From: Euzebya pacifica
Lineage (GTDB): Bacteria > Actinomycetota > Nitriliruptoria > Euzebyales > Euzebyaceae
Assembly (NCBI RefSeq): GCF_003344865.1
Contig: NZ_CP031165.1
Coordinates: 2,423,910 to 2,487,909, forward strand
Direction: 5' to 3'
DNA length: 64,000 bases
Shown here: piece by piece, positions 15,602 to 22,206 of the stretch
Layout of the letters: each line of letters starts with the position of its first letter
Numbering within the stretch: the first letter of the stretch is position 1
Notes under the pieces: model-generated
The model's input: only the letters and a program-made list of their open reading frames with translations
Databases searched by the model: none
Told to the model about the DNA's origin: nothing
Position numbers and translations under genes: made by a program

Positions 15602-16960
15602 TCATTGGGGGCCGAGGTGCGGCGGTTGGATTCCCTTGGTCCGCGTGTTGGCGAAGCGGTGGACGTCGCGGTCATAGACCTGGTGGTAGACGTCCATGGT
15701 CATTCGCGAGTCGGCATGGCCGATGAACTGCTGCACGATGTCGGGTGGCCACCGCCGCCCATCGATGTCTCCGGTCAGCAGCGCGCGGATGCAGGAGTTG
15801 CGGAGATCCCGGAACTGCCTGTCCGGCATGCCGAGTGCCTCGACGGCCGGGTTCCAGATGCGATTGCGGTAGTAGTTGCGGTCGACCGGGTCGGTCTCAC
15901 GGGGTTTCGGATCGACCTTCGCGCGGCTGTACTCGCGGGCCGTGGCCAGCGAGACGTCCAGGTCCGCCGCGATCTCGCGCAACAGGGCGCCGTCAACGCG
16001 CAGCTCCTTGGCGCGCTGCACCTTGGCAGCCGGGAGCTGCCGCCCGCCGATTGCCGGAAAGAGCAGGTCGCCGGTATCGAGCTGGGCGCGGTCGAGGTAG
16101 TCGGCCAGCCGCTGGGGGAGGGGCCCCAGTAGGGGAGTGGTGCGCTGATCGCCGTGCTTGGCGGGCTCGGCGACGAAGAGGCTCCCGTAGCTGAGGTCGA
16201 CGTGGTTGCGGCGGATCGCGGCGATCTCGCTGAAGCGCATGCCTTGGTAGAAGCCGACGAGCACCATCAGGGCGTAGTCGACGTGGAGCTCGTGGCGCTG
16301 GCTGGCGATCTGGTCGTGGATGGCGTGGACCTGTGCTCGGGCCAACGGCCTCGGTGTCCGGCTGCGCTTGCTGGATGGCCGGCGTGTGCGGGGGACCTGG
16401 TCCTGGGGGTTGAGGTCAATCAGGCCTTCTGACAGGGCGTGGTCGCAGATCATCCCGATCAGCCCGAACACCTGCTTGCGCGTGGACCCCGAGCGCCCCT
16501 CCTGCTGCATGCGGACGAGCAGTCGCTGGATATCGCCACCGGTGATGGAGGTGATCCGGTGGTCGCGGAACCCCCACTCGCCGTGCTTGGGCATCACCCA
16601 GTTGCGGAGGTGCCGCTCGTACTGCTTCAGGGTGGCGGGCTTGAGGTCCATCCCTCGCTGCAGGCCGAGCCACGCCTCGGCCACCTCGGTGAACGGCGTG
16701 CCCCGGGTGTCCACCGACGGCTTGGCCAGCATCCTCGCGCCGTACCGGTGCGCCTGCGCCGCGGTCGGGAAGTACTTGGACGTCGGCCGGCCCTCCTCTC
16801 GGAAGAGGCGGCACTCGAACGGGCTCCGCGACCGGGCCGCCTGCCCCGACCGATCCACGACCTTGTAGCGCACGAACCGATCAGCGGTGGGCATCCCGGG
16901 GCTCCTCCCAAGCGGCCCCATGGCCGCCTCGCCCGGTGGGACGAACCGCGACGTCGACAT
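15602..16960 (-). CDS. int: Tyrosine site-specific integrase
   Basis: The 452-residue protein has an N-terminal arm-binding/AP2-like region (about 30-80), a core-binding SAM-like domain (85-180) and a catalytic domain (200-440). Catalytic residues visible are Arg242 (GMRFSEI), Arg387 in FRDLRNS, His415 in IGHADSRM and the nucleophile Tyr425 in MDVYHQVY. The usual His of HxxR is Arg384. Between the beta-hairpin Lys region and box II there is a roughly 40-residue insert (about 312-350) that reads like a helix-turn-helix: LLREIAADLDVSLATAREYS. The gene points away from the adjacent tRNA-Pro gene, the presumed integration site. In-frame ATGs at codons 14 and 23 are alternative starts. Confidence 0.9.
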   Translation of the reverse strand: MSTSRFVPPGEAAMGPLGRSPGMPTADRFVRYKVVDRSGQAARSRSPFECRLFREEGRPTSKYFPTAAQAHRYGARMLAKPSVDTRGTPFTEVAEAWLGLQRGMDLKPATLKQYERHLRNWVMPKHGEWGFRDHRITSITGGDIQRLLVRMQQEGRSGSTRKQVFGLIGMICDHALSEGLIDLNPQDQVPRTRRPSSKRSRTPRPLARAQVHAIHDQIASQRHELHVDYALMVLVGFYQGMRFSEIAAIRRNHVDLSYGSLFVAEPAKHGDQRTTPLLGPLPQRLADYLDRAQLDTGDLLFPAIGGRQLPAAKVQRAKELRVDGALLREIAADLDVSLATAREYSRAKVDPKPRETDPVDRNYYRNRIWNPAVEALGMPDRQFRDLRNSCIRALLTGDIDGRRWPPDIVQQFIGHADSRMTMDVYHQVYDRDVHRFANTRTKGIQPPHLGPQ

Positions 16961-16995
16961 GTGTCAACGGGTCGCCTCGGAGGTCCCCGACCGCG

Positions 16996-17032
16996 AAAAT
17001 GACACCCAAAATGACACCCAACCTGGGTGTCA
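16996..17032. promoter_or_regulatory. Direct and inverted repeats upstream of the integrase
   Basis: Two direct copies of AAAATGACACCCA (16996-17008 and 17008-17020) are followed by an inverted copy, so that TGACACCCA-ACC-TGGGTGTCA forms a perfect palindrome at 17012-17032. The block lies 36-72 bases upstream of the integrase start and between it and the tRNA. It could be an operator for a repressor of int or arm-type binding sites for Int/Xis at the element end. Confidence 0.6.
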
Positions 17033-17102
17033 GAGGTCGGTTTATGGGCCAAAATCGCACGCATGTTCGACCTGAGCGCGGTGCGACCACCTGCCCCCGT
17101 AC

Positions 17103-17119
17103 GAGGCGAAAGTCGCCTC
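17103..17119. repeat. Small perfect hairpin near element end
   Basis: GAGGCGA-AAG-TCGCCTC has seven-base arms and a three-base loop. It lies between the repeat block upstream of int and the tRNA terminator. It has no T-tract, and its role is unknown. Confidence 0.4.
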
Positions 17120-17129
17120 CTGGAACGAC

Positions 17130-17172
17130 AAAAGGCCTGCTCAGCGCCCTGTCAGGGGGCGGCCGGCAGGCC
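17130..17172 (-). terminator. Rho-independent terminator of tRNA-Pro
   Basis: On the minus strand GGCCTGC (17166-17172) pairs with GCAGGCC (17134-17140), with an inner GC-rich stem, and is followed by TTTT (17130-17133). It starts five bases after the encoded CCA of the tRNA. Confidence 0.75.
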
Positions 17173-17177
17173 CTATG

Positions 17178-17256
17178 TGGTCGGGATGCGCGGATTCGAA
17201 CCGCGGATCTCCGGTCCCCCAGACCGGCGCCCTAGACCAAACTGGGCCACATCCCG
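17178..17256 (-). tRNA. tRNA-Pro (anticodon GGG)
   Basis: On the minus strand the sequence begins CGGGATG and ends CATCCCG plus discriminator A, forming a seven-base acceptor stem; CCA is encoded at 17178-17180. The anticodon stem CCGGT/ACCGG encloses the loop CTGGGGG, giving anticodon GGG. The T arm carries GGTTCGAATCC. The 3' end faces the integrase gene, which makes it the likely attachment site of the mobile element. Confidence 0.93.
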
Positions 17257-17340
17257 TGGAATCGACCGAGGTCGGCTCCGTGGAATCCGAGATGATAGCA
17301 GCCGGATGCCTCGCTGCCCGCATCGGTCACGTTCGGGTGG

Positions 17341-17967
17341 TCACCAGCCGATACGGTCCCGCCAGTCGGTCCCGATTCGGGGTGCCAGGAGGTGTGCGAC
17401 GAGCAGGCGGGCACGGGCTGCGGAGAGGTCCGGCCCCTTCACGAGCAGCAGCTCGCGCTCGGGGTGGATCGTCTCGCTGACCTCGGGCAGGTCCTGGACG
17501 GCGTCGGCGAAGGACTCCGCGAACCAGTCCTCGTCGACGACGGGGCCAACGATGTCCTCCACGGCCAGCGCGTGGAAGCCGTCGTCGCGTTCGCTGGCGT
17601 CCTCGCTGACCTGCACCCACATGCGCGCCATGGCCATCCCGGGGATCGGCGGCAGGTCGGCGTCGGGTTCCTGCGTCGGCGTGTCCTCCGACGGCGTGAA
17701 CACCACACCGTCCTCGGGGCCCAGCTCGGCCTCGGCGGCGGGGGCGACGGCCCTGCCCTCTGCTCGGTCGCGAACCGCCTCGAAGGCCGCGTCGCCGTCG
17801 GCGATGTCGTCCAGCGTGACCCCCATGGCCACCTCTGGATCGTCGGAGATCCGTCGTTCTGCCCGGTCCAGCTCGGTGTTGGCGTCGCCGACGACCTCGT
17901 CGACCCACTCCTTCGCTGCCCTGGCCTCCCGACGGAACATCCCCTTCAGGTCATCCAGCAGTCCCAT
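17341..17967 (-). CDS. Hypothetical acidic protein
   Basis: The 208-residue protein begins MGLLDDLKGMF, with a basic-amphipathic N-terminal helix, and is otherwise acidic, with a Pro-rich linker near residues 90-110 (TPTQEPDADLPPIPG). I do not recognise a family. There is no signal peptide or membrane segment. The start at 17967 is chosen over an ATG six codons upstream because the encoded N-terminus then starts with a plausible amphipathic helix. It is transcribed away from the divergent membrane-protein gene at 18059 and is the first chromosomal gene to the right of the tRNA. Confidence 0.65.
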   Translation of the reverse strand: MGLLDDLKGMFRREARAAKEWVDEVVGDANTELDRAERRISDDPEVAMGVTLDDIADGDAAFEAVRDRAEGRAVAPAAEAELGPEDGVVFTPSEDTPTQEPDADLPPIPGMAMARMWVQVSEDASERDDGFHALAVEDIVGPVVDEDWFAESFADAVQDLPEVSETIHPERELLLVKGPDLSAARARLLVAHLLAPRIGTDWRDRIGW

Positions 17968-18058
17968 GGCGCCAGCCTCGCACAACGCGCGGATCGGCGG
18001 CAGACTTCACACGGGAGCCAACCCTGTCCCGTCGTCGCAGCCACGGAAGGAGGAGAGG

Positions 18059-18679
18059 GTGAGCACCGTTCCGCCGCCCCCACCGCCGCCGCCCGTGGCG
18101 CCACCCCAGCCACCCCCGATCGTCGTGCGGTCCGGGCGACGTCCTGCCCCGGCGCGGCCGCCCGTCCGCGAGGACGAGGAATGGGACGGCCGTCGGGTCC
18201 TCCTGGGCATCTGGCGACGGGCGATCGGCACCGCGACCGGGTATGGCCTGCTCGTGGGGCTGCTCTGCGGCTTGGTGCTGGGGGTCGTCTTCCACGTGTT
18301 CGCCGACCCCGTCGCGGTCACCCGCACCTCCGCCCTCGGTGGCGGGTTCATCGGGTTCGGCCTGCGCCGAGGGGCGGTCGTCGGGCTGGTCTCCGGGCTC
18401 GCCGCCGGCATCGGCGGGGGACTGGTGACCGCGGCGCTCGTCGTCCTGCTGCGCCACAGGGTGCGCCCCCGCGACCTGCTGGCAGTCGTTGCCGGCGTGC
18501 TCGGCGCGACGGCAGTGGTGGCGCCCGCCAGCACCCTGCTGGACCGCATCCCGACCCTCACCTCTTCACCGATCGGGTTGCTGCCCCCGATCGTGGTCCT
18601 GGCGTGGCCCCTGGCGCTGTCGGCCCGCCACGTCCTGCGGCAGCGGGCCGTCCCTCGACCCGAACGGCTCGACCGGTGA
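18059..18679 (+). CDS. Proline-rich membrane protein
   Basis: The 206-residue protein starts at a GTG preceded by GGAGGAG. A Pro-rich cytoplasmic N-terminus (eight consecutive Pro near residue 5) is followed by about five hydrophobic segments from residue 62 to 195, with GxxxG-rich helices. It resembles many small actinobacterial integral membrane proteins of unknown function. The next gene begins with a four-base overlap (GTGA, 18676-18679) and encodes a similar Pro-rich membrane protein, so the pair is probably co-expressed and may form one complex. No enzymatic motif is seen. Confidence 0.72.
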   Translation: MSTVPPPPPPPPVAPPQPPPIVVRSGRRPAPARPPVREDEEWDGRRVLLGIWRRAIGTATGYGLLVGLLCGLVLGVVFHVFADPVAVTRTSALGGGFIGFGLRRGAVVGLVSGLAAGIGGGLVTAALVVLLRHRVRPRDLLAVVAGVLGATAVVAPASTLLDRIPTLTSSPIGLLPPIVVLAWPLALSARHVLRQRAVPRPERLDR

Positions 18680-19392
18680 GCGGGCCACCGCCGCCGGAGG
18701 GGCCTCGACCCGGATGGCCCACCAGTCCACCGGTCGCCCAGCCGTACCTGCCGCCGGCCGCGCCGCCCGGCGCAACGCCACCGTCTCAAACGGCAGCGGG
18801 GGAAGGGAGCTTCCCGGTGTCCGGACCGTCTCCCCAACCGTGGCCCGGTCCGCCGCACTACGCCCCCACGCCGGTCGTCGCCGACCCGCGGTGGAGTCCG
18901 TCGAAGATGTTCCTCGTCGTGTGGGGCCTCGCCTCCCTCGTGGGCCCCTTCCTCGGCGCCGTCGCTGGCGTGGCGTTCGTTGCGGTCCTCGGCGTCGACG
19001 ACCTGTTCGGCACGGGCGGGGTCGGCACGCTGGGCGAGTTCACGTTCGGCATCGCCGCGTTCTTCGGCGTCGTCGTCGGAGGCTTTCTCGGGTTCGTGAC
19101 CGGCATGGTGAGCGGCCTGCTCGCCGGTGCGGCCGCGGCAGGGACATTCCGCCGCCTGTCGCCACCGCTGGTCGGGGTGGTGGCCGGTCTGGTCGGCGCA
19201 ACGATCGTGTTCCTGGTCGTCGCCGGGACCGGATTCGGCGCCGGCGGAGCGTTCCTGGCCCTGACCGCCGGCTTCTCCGCCGTCGGGTTCCTCGCGCTCT
19301 ACCTGATCGCCTCGGGCGCCGCGTCCCGGGCAGCGACCGCGGCCGCCCGCGCCGACGCCGAGACCGCCACCCCCTCCACCCCCTTCAACTGA
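18676..19392 (+). CDS. Proline-rich polytopic membrane protein
   Basis: The 238-residue protein has a GTG start overlapping the preceding stop. Residues 1-75 are Pro/Gly-rich and hydrophilic. Residues 80-225 contain four hydrophobic helices rich in Gly and Ala (FLVVWGLASLVGPFLGAVAG, then FGIAAFFGVVVGGFLGF and two more). The layout repeats that of its upstream neighbour, suggesting an old duplication or a two-component membrane assembly. No substrate can be proposed. Confidence 0.72.
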   Translation: MSGPPPPEGPRPGWPTSPPVAQPYLPPAAPPGATPPSQTAAGEGSFPVSGPSPQPWPGPPHYAPTPVVADPRWSPSKMFLVVWGLASLVGPFLGAVAGVAFVAVLGVDDLFGTGGVGTLGEFTFGIAAFFGVVVGGFLGFVTGMVSGLLAGAAAAGTFRRLSPPLVGVVAGLVGATIVFLVVAGTGFGAGGAFLALTAGFSAVGFLALYLIASGAASRAATAAARADAETATPSTPFN

Positions 19393-19657
19393 CGTCCTCC
19401 GAGCTCGTGTGGGGCGGCCGGGTGCGTGTGGGGCTTCTTGGCGTGTGCGGTCCCCAGCTCTGGAGGCGGGCCATCGCACCCACCCTCAGAGCTCGTGTGG
19501 CATACCCGGCCGCCGGGGTTGGCCAAGGCACACGAAGGGGGAGGGTGTGCGGCATGGACACACCTCAAGGTCGGGGAACGCACACGCCGGGCCAGGCCGG
19601 GCACGCGCAGGGCCGGCCTCGGCCTGCGAGGATGGCGCGCATGGTGAGGACCCGCGC
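19393..19657. other. GTGTG-rich intergenic region
   Basis: No gene is supported. The 12-mer GAGCTCGTGTGG occurs twice (near 19400 and 19489), each followed within about ten bases by CGGCCG, and further GTGTG/CACAC motifs are scattered through the region. It precedes the phosphatidyltransferase gene and may hold its promoter and operator sites. Confidence 0.45.
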
Positions 19658-20314
19658 ATGGTGAGGATGTTCGACGCCGGACTGCAGGAGGACCGACCCG
19701 TCGTCGTGCACGACAAGGTGTGGACCGCAGCCAACGTCATCACGTTCCTGCGGTTCCTCGGGCTGCCGTTGTTCGTCTACCTGATGGCGGTCAGCCAGGC
19801 GTACGGCATCGCCTTCCTCGTCCTCGTCATCGTGGGGACCACCGACTGGATCGACGGTTACGTCGCCCGGCGGTTCGACCAGGTCACCAAGCTCGGCCAG
19901 GTCATCGACCCGCTGATCGACCGGGCGCTCCTCGCCACGGCCGGCCTGACGATGGCCGCCCTCGGCATCGCGCCGTGGTGGGTGATCCTCGTCATCGTCG
20001 GCCGGGACGCCTTCCTGCTGTTCCTGGCCTACCGGCTGTTCGGCGGCAATCCGGGCATCCCGGTGTCGCGGTGGGGCAAGTTCGCCACCGCCTGTCTGCT
20101 CATCGGTGTCCCGGGCTTCCTGCTGGGCTTCATGGACTGGTCCGGCGCCGTCCTGTGGGGGTGGATCGGCTGGATCTTCACCGCCGTTGGCGTCGTGACC
20201 TACTACATTGCAGGCTTCATGTATGCCCGAGCAGCCCGTGTGCTGCTGGCACAACGCCGAGACGGCGTCCGTACCGGAGCCGTCCGACACCCCGACGCAG
20301 GAGCATCCGAGTGA
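19658..20314 (+). CDS. CDP-alcohol phosphatidyltransferase
   Basis: The 218-residue membrane enzyme has the CDP-alcohol phosphotransferase signature DGYVARRFDQVTKLGQVIDP, continuing LIDR (pattern DGxxARxnGxxxDxxxD) near residues 67-88, and five to six membrane helices. The family transfers a phosphoalcohol from or to CDP-diacylglycerol at the cytoplasmic face of the membrane; phosphatidylglycerophosphate or phosphatidylinositol phosphate synthase are both possible. ATG 19658 is chosen because upstream sequence is non-coding in character; an ATG at 19667 is a close alternative. The stop overlaps the gcvH GTG start (GTGA), linking lipid synthesis and the glycine-cleavage gene in one transcript. 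Confidence 0.88.
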   Translation: MVRMFDAGLQEDRPVVVHDKVWTAANVITFLRFLGLPLFVYLMAVSQAYGIAFLVLVIVGTTDWIDGYVARRFDQVTKLGQVIDPLIDRALLATAGLTMAALGIAPWWVILVIVGRDAFLLFLAYRLFGGNPGIPVSRWGKFATACLLIGVPGFLLGFMDWSGAVLWGWIGWIFTAVGVVTYYIAGFMYARAARVLLAQRRDGVRTGAVRHPDAGASE

Positions 20315-20691
20315 ACCCCGACGACCGCCGTTACACCGAAGAGCACGAGTGGGTGAAGATCGATGGTGACCGCGTCACCGTCGGCATCACGCACTACGCC
20401 CAGGACGCCCTCGGCGACGTCGTGTACGTCGACCTGCCGGCCACCGGCACCCGCGTCGAGTCCGGCCAGCCCTTCGGCGAGGTCGAGTCCACCAAGAGCG
20501 TCAGCGACCTGTTCGCCCCCCTCTCGGGCACCATCGCCGAGCGCAACTCCGCGCTGGAGTCCAACCCCGAGCTGGTCAACTCCGACCCCTACGGCGAGGG
20601 CTGGATGGTCGTCCTCCAGGTCGACGACACCAGCGCCATCGACGAGATGATGACCGCCGAGGCCTACGCGGCGCTGACCGAGGACAGCTGA
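20311..20691 (+). CDS. gcvH: Glycine cleavage system H protein
   Basis: The 126-residue protein is a full-length lipoyl carrier of the glycine cleavage system. It has RYTEEHEWV near the start and the lipoylation segment GEVESTKSVSDLFAPLSG with the modified Lys62. It shuttles the aminomethyl group between the P, T and L proteins. No gcvP or gcvT is in this window. gcvH followed by an FHA protein and a MerR gene is the order also found in Mycobacterium and other actinobacteria (Rv1826-Rv1830), which supports the annotation of the genes that follow. The GTG start overlaps the upstream stop. Confidence 0.95.
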   Translation: MNPDDRRYTEEHEWVKIDGDRVTVGITHYAQDALGDVVYVDLPATGTRVESGQPFGEVESTKSVSDLFAPLSGTIAERNSALESNPELVNSDPYGEGWMVVLQVDDTSAIDEMMTAEAYAALTEDS

Positions 20692-20708
20692 GGCGCAACG
20701 GCTGACCG

Positions 20709-20730
20709 CCGGCGGCGAACCCGCCGCCGG
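20709..20730 (+). terminator. GC-rich hairpin after gcvH
   Basis: CCGGCGGCG-AACC-CGCCGCCGG forms a nine-base stem 17 bases after the gcvH stop. There is no T-tract, so termination is only probable. Confidence 0.5.
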
Positions 20731-20797
20731 CCCCCACCTCCGTACACGGGTGGAGTTCAGCCGAGGCGAGAGGGCCCGCTGCTAGGCTTCTGGCCCA

Positions 20798-20865
20798 CGG
20801 CGCACCGCGCCAGAACCCTCGGCGCACATCGCGCCCGAACCCACGGCGCACACTCGCGCCACCCT
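20798..20865 (+). repeat. Three tandem hairpin repeats in leader of FHA gene
   Basis: Three imperfect 22-24-base repeats each begin CGGCGCAC and contain an inverted GGCGC...GCGCC pair separated by 2-5 bases (20798-20819, 20820-20843, 20844-20865). They lie downstream of a TAGGCT -10-like hexamer at 20782-20787 and 29 bases before the FHA gene start, so they would form stacked hairpins in its 5' leader. The function is unknown. Confidence 0.6.
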
Positions 20866-20893
20866 CCTCAACCGCTTCGAGAGCCACCGTCGG

Positions 20894-21373
20894 ATGTACT
20901 GCACGCAATGCGGCTACAAGAACCCCCAGGGGGCAAAGTTCTGCGCCCAGTGCGGGACGCCGCTGACCGCGCCGATGGACGTCACCACCGGCATGCTGCC
21001 GACCGCACCGGACACCACCGGCGACGGTGACGAACGGATCGACACCGACGGGGTTCGCTCCGACCTGTCGCCCGGTACGGCGCTGCTGGTCAGCGTCCGC
21101 GGCCCCAACGTGGGCGCCCGGTTCCTGCTCGACAAGGAGCTCGTCACGGTCGGCCGTCACCCCGAGTCCGACATCTTCCTCGACGACATCACCGTCTCGC
21201 GGCGCCACGCGGAGTTCCGTCGGACCGAGTCCACGTTCCTCGTCGCCGACGTCGGGTCGCTCAACGGCACCTACGTCAACGGCACCAGGACCGAGGGCCA
21301 GGAGCTGGTCCACGGGGACCTCGTCCAGGTCGGCAAGTTCCGCCTCAAGGCCCTCATCCCCGAGGTGGGCTGA
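20894..21373 (+). CDS. Zinc-ribbon and FHA domain protein (GarA/OdhI-like)
   Basis: The 159-residue protein has an N-terminal zinc ribbon (Cys3, Cys6, Cys17, Cys20), a linker with the paired threonines PMDVTTGML at 31-32, and a C-terminal FHA domain (65-155) with Gly87-Arg88, Ser102, His105 and the NGTYVNG loop. In Mycobacterium and Corynebacterium the protein at this position (GarA/OdhI) is phosphorylated on an N-terminal Thr by Ser/Thr kinases and then folds onto its own FHA domain, controlling 2-oxoglutarate metabolism. The synteny fits that role, but the zinc ribbon differs from those proteins. The stop shares a base with the next start. Confidence 0.85.
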   Translation: MYCTQCGYKNPQGAKFCAQCGTPLTAPMDVTTGMLPTAPDTTGDGDERIDTDGVRSDLSPGTALLVSVRGPNVGARFLLDKELVTVGRHPESDIFLDDITVSRRHAEFRRTESTFLVADVGSLNGTYVNGTRTEGQELVHGDLVQVGKFRLKALIPEVG

Positions 21374-22206
21374 TGGCCGCACTCGATCCGAGCCCCAGCA
21401 AGCAGGGTCCGCAGGGCTTCACCATCGGTGAGGTCCTCAACCAGCTCAAGGAGGACTTCGAGGACATCACGATCTCCAAGATCCGCTTCCTCGAGTCCGA
21501 GGGCCTGATCTACCCCGATCGCACCGAGTCCGGCTACCGGATCTTCTCCGAGGACGACGTCGAGCGGCTGCGGTTCATCCTGACCGCGCAGCGCGACCAC
21601 TACCTGCCGCTGAAGGTCATCCGCGAGCAGCTCGACCGCCTCGACGCCGGCGAGCAACCCGCAGGCGGCCCCGGGCCGACCCCGCCGCCGACGCTGGTCA
21701 CCGGTGCCGACGCCGTGGACGAAGAGGCGTCGCTGACGCCCACCCAGACGGCCGTGCAGATGGCCAAGGCGCTGGAGTCCGCGCCCGCCACCAACGAGGG
21801 TGCGGTGCTGGAGTCGCCCACCACCCCCGTGGAGCTCAACCTGCGGGAGTACTGCGAGGCCACGGGCCTGGACTCCCAGCAGGTCAAGGCGTTGCGCGAG
21901 TACGCCATCGTCGGTGACCCCGAGGACGAGACCCGCCCCTTCGACGCCGACGACCTGCTGACCGGTCGAGCCGCCCGCGAGCTGCTCGCGCTGGGCCTCG
22001 AGCCCCGGCACCTGCGGATGTACCGGCAGTTCGTCGACCGCGAGGTCGCCCTCTTCGAGCAGCTCGCCACCCCGTTGCTGCGCCAGCGCAACCCCGAGGC
22101 CCGCCGCCAGGCTGCCCGCCAGCTGGAGAAGCTTGCCGGCCTGACCGCCCGGATGAAGCGGTCGCTGCTGTCCGCCGAACTCCGTCGCTACGTCCGAGGT
22201 GGCTAG
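21373..22206 (+). CDS. ftsR: MerR-family regulator (FtsR-like)
   Basis: The 277-residue protein has a MerR winged helix at residues 16-78 (FTIGEVLNQLKEDFEDITIS, FLESEGLIYPDRTESGYRIF), a Pro-rich linker and a long helical C-terminal region. Length and position match the actinobacterial Rv1828/FtsR group, which activates ftsZ in Corynebacterium. It follows gcvH and the FHA gene, as in Mycobacterium. The start overlaps the FHA stop by one base, and its own end overlaps the next start by eight bases. Confidence 0.85.
   Translation: MAALDPSPSKQGPQGFTIGEVLNQLKEDFEDITISKIRFLESEGLIYPDRTESGYRIFSEDDVERLRFILTAQRDHYLPLKVIREQLDRLDAGEQPAGGPGPTPPPTLVTGADAVDEEASLTPTQTAVQMAKALESAPATNEGAVLESPTTPVELNLREYCEATGLDSQQVKALREYAIVGDPEDETRPFDADDLLTGRAARELLALGLEPRHLRMYRQFVDREVALFEQLATPLLRQRNPEARRQAARQLEKLAGLTARMKRSLLSAELRRYVRGG

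Larger units (their letters stand above)
1..17180. mobile_element. Integrative and conjugative element at tRNA-Pro (left end outside window)
   Basis: The segment combines a type IV secretion block (1-6451), insertion sequences, a type III restriction-modification cargo, an excisionase-like gene and a tyrosine integrase. The integrase gene sits about 220 bases from the 3' end of a tRNA-Pro gene, and that 3' end faces the element, which is the usual layout for elements that integrate into tRNA 3' ends. A relaxase, an origin of transfer and the second attachment site are not seen, so they must lie to the left of the window or be missing. The right boundary inside or just beyond the tRNA is inferred; no second copy of the tRNA 3' end is available for comparison. 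To the right of the tRNA the genes look like ordinary chromosome. Confidence 0.72.

Noticed and set aside
15317-16132. A 271-codon plus-strand frame opposite the integrase
   Set aside because: Most of it is antisense to the integrase; only the first part reads through the transposase relic.
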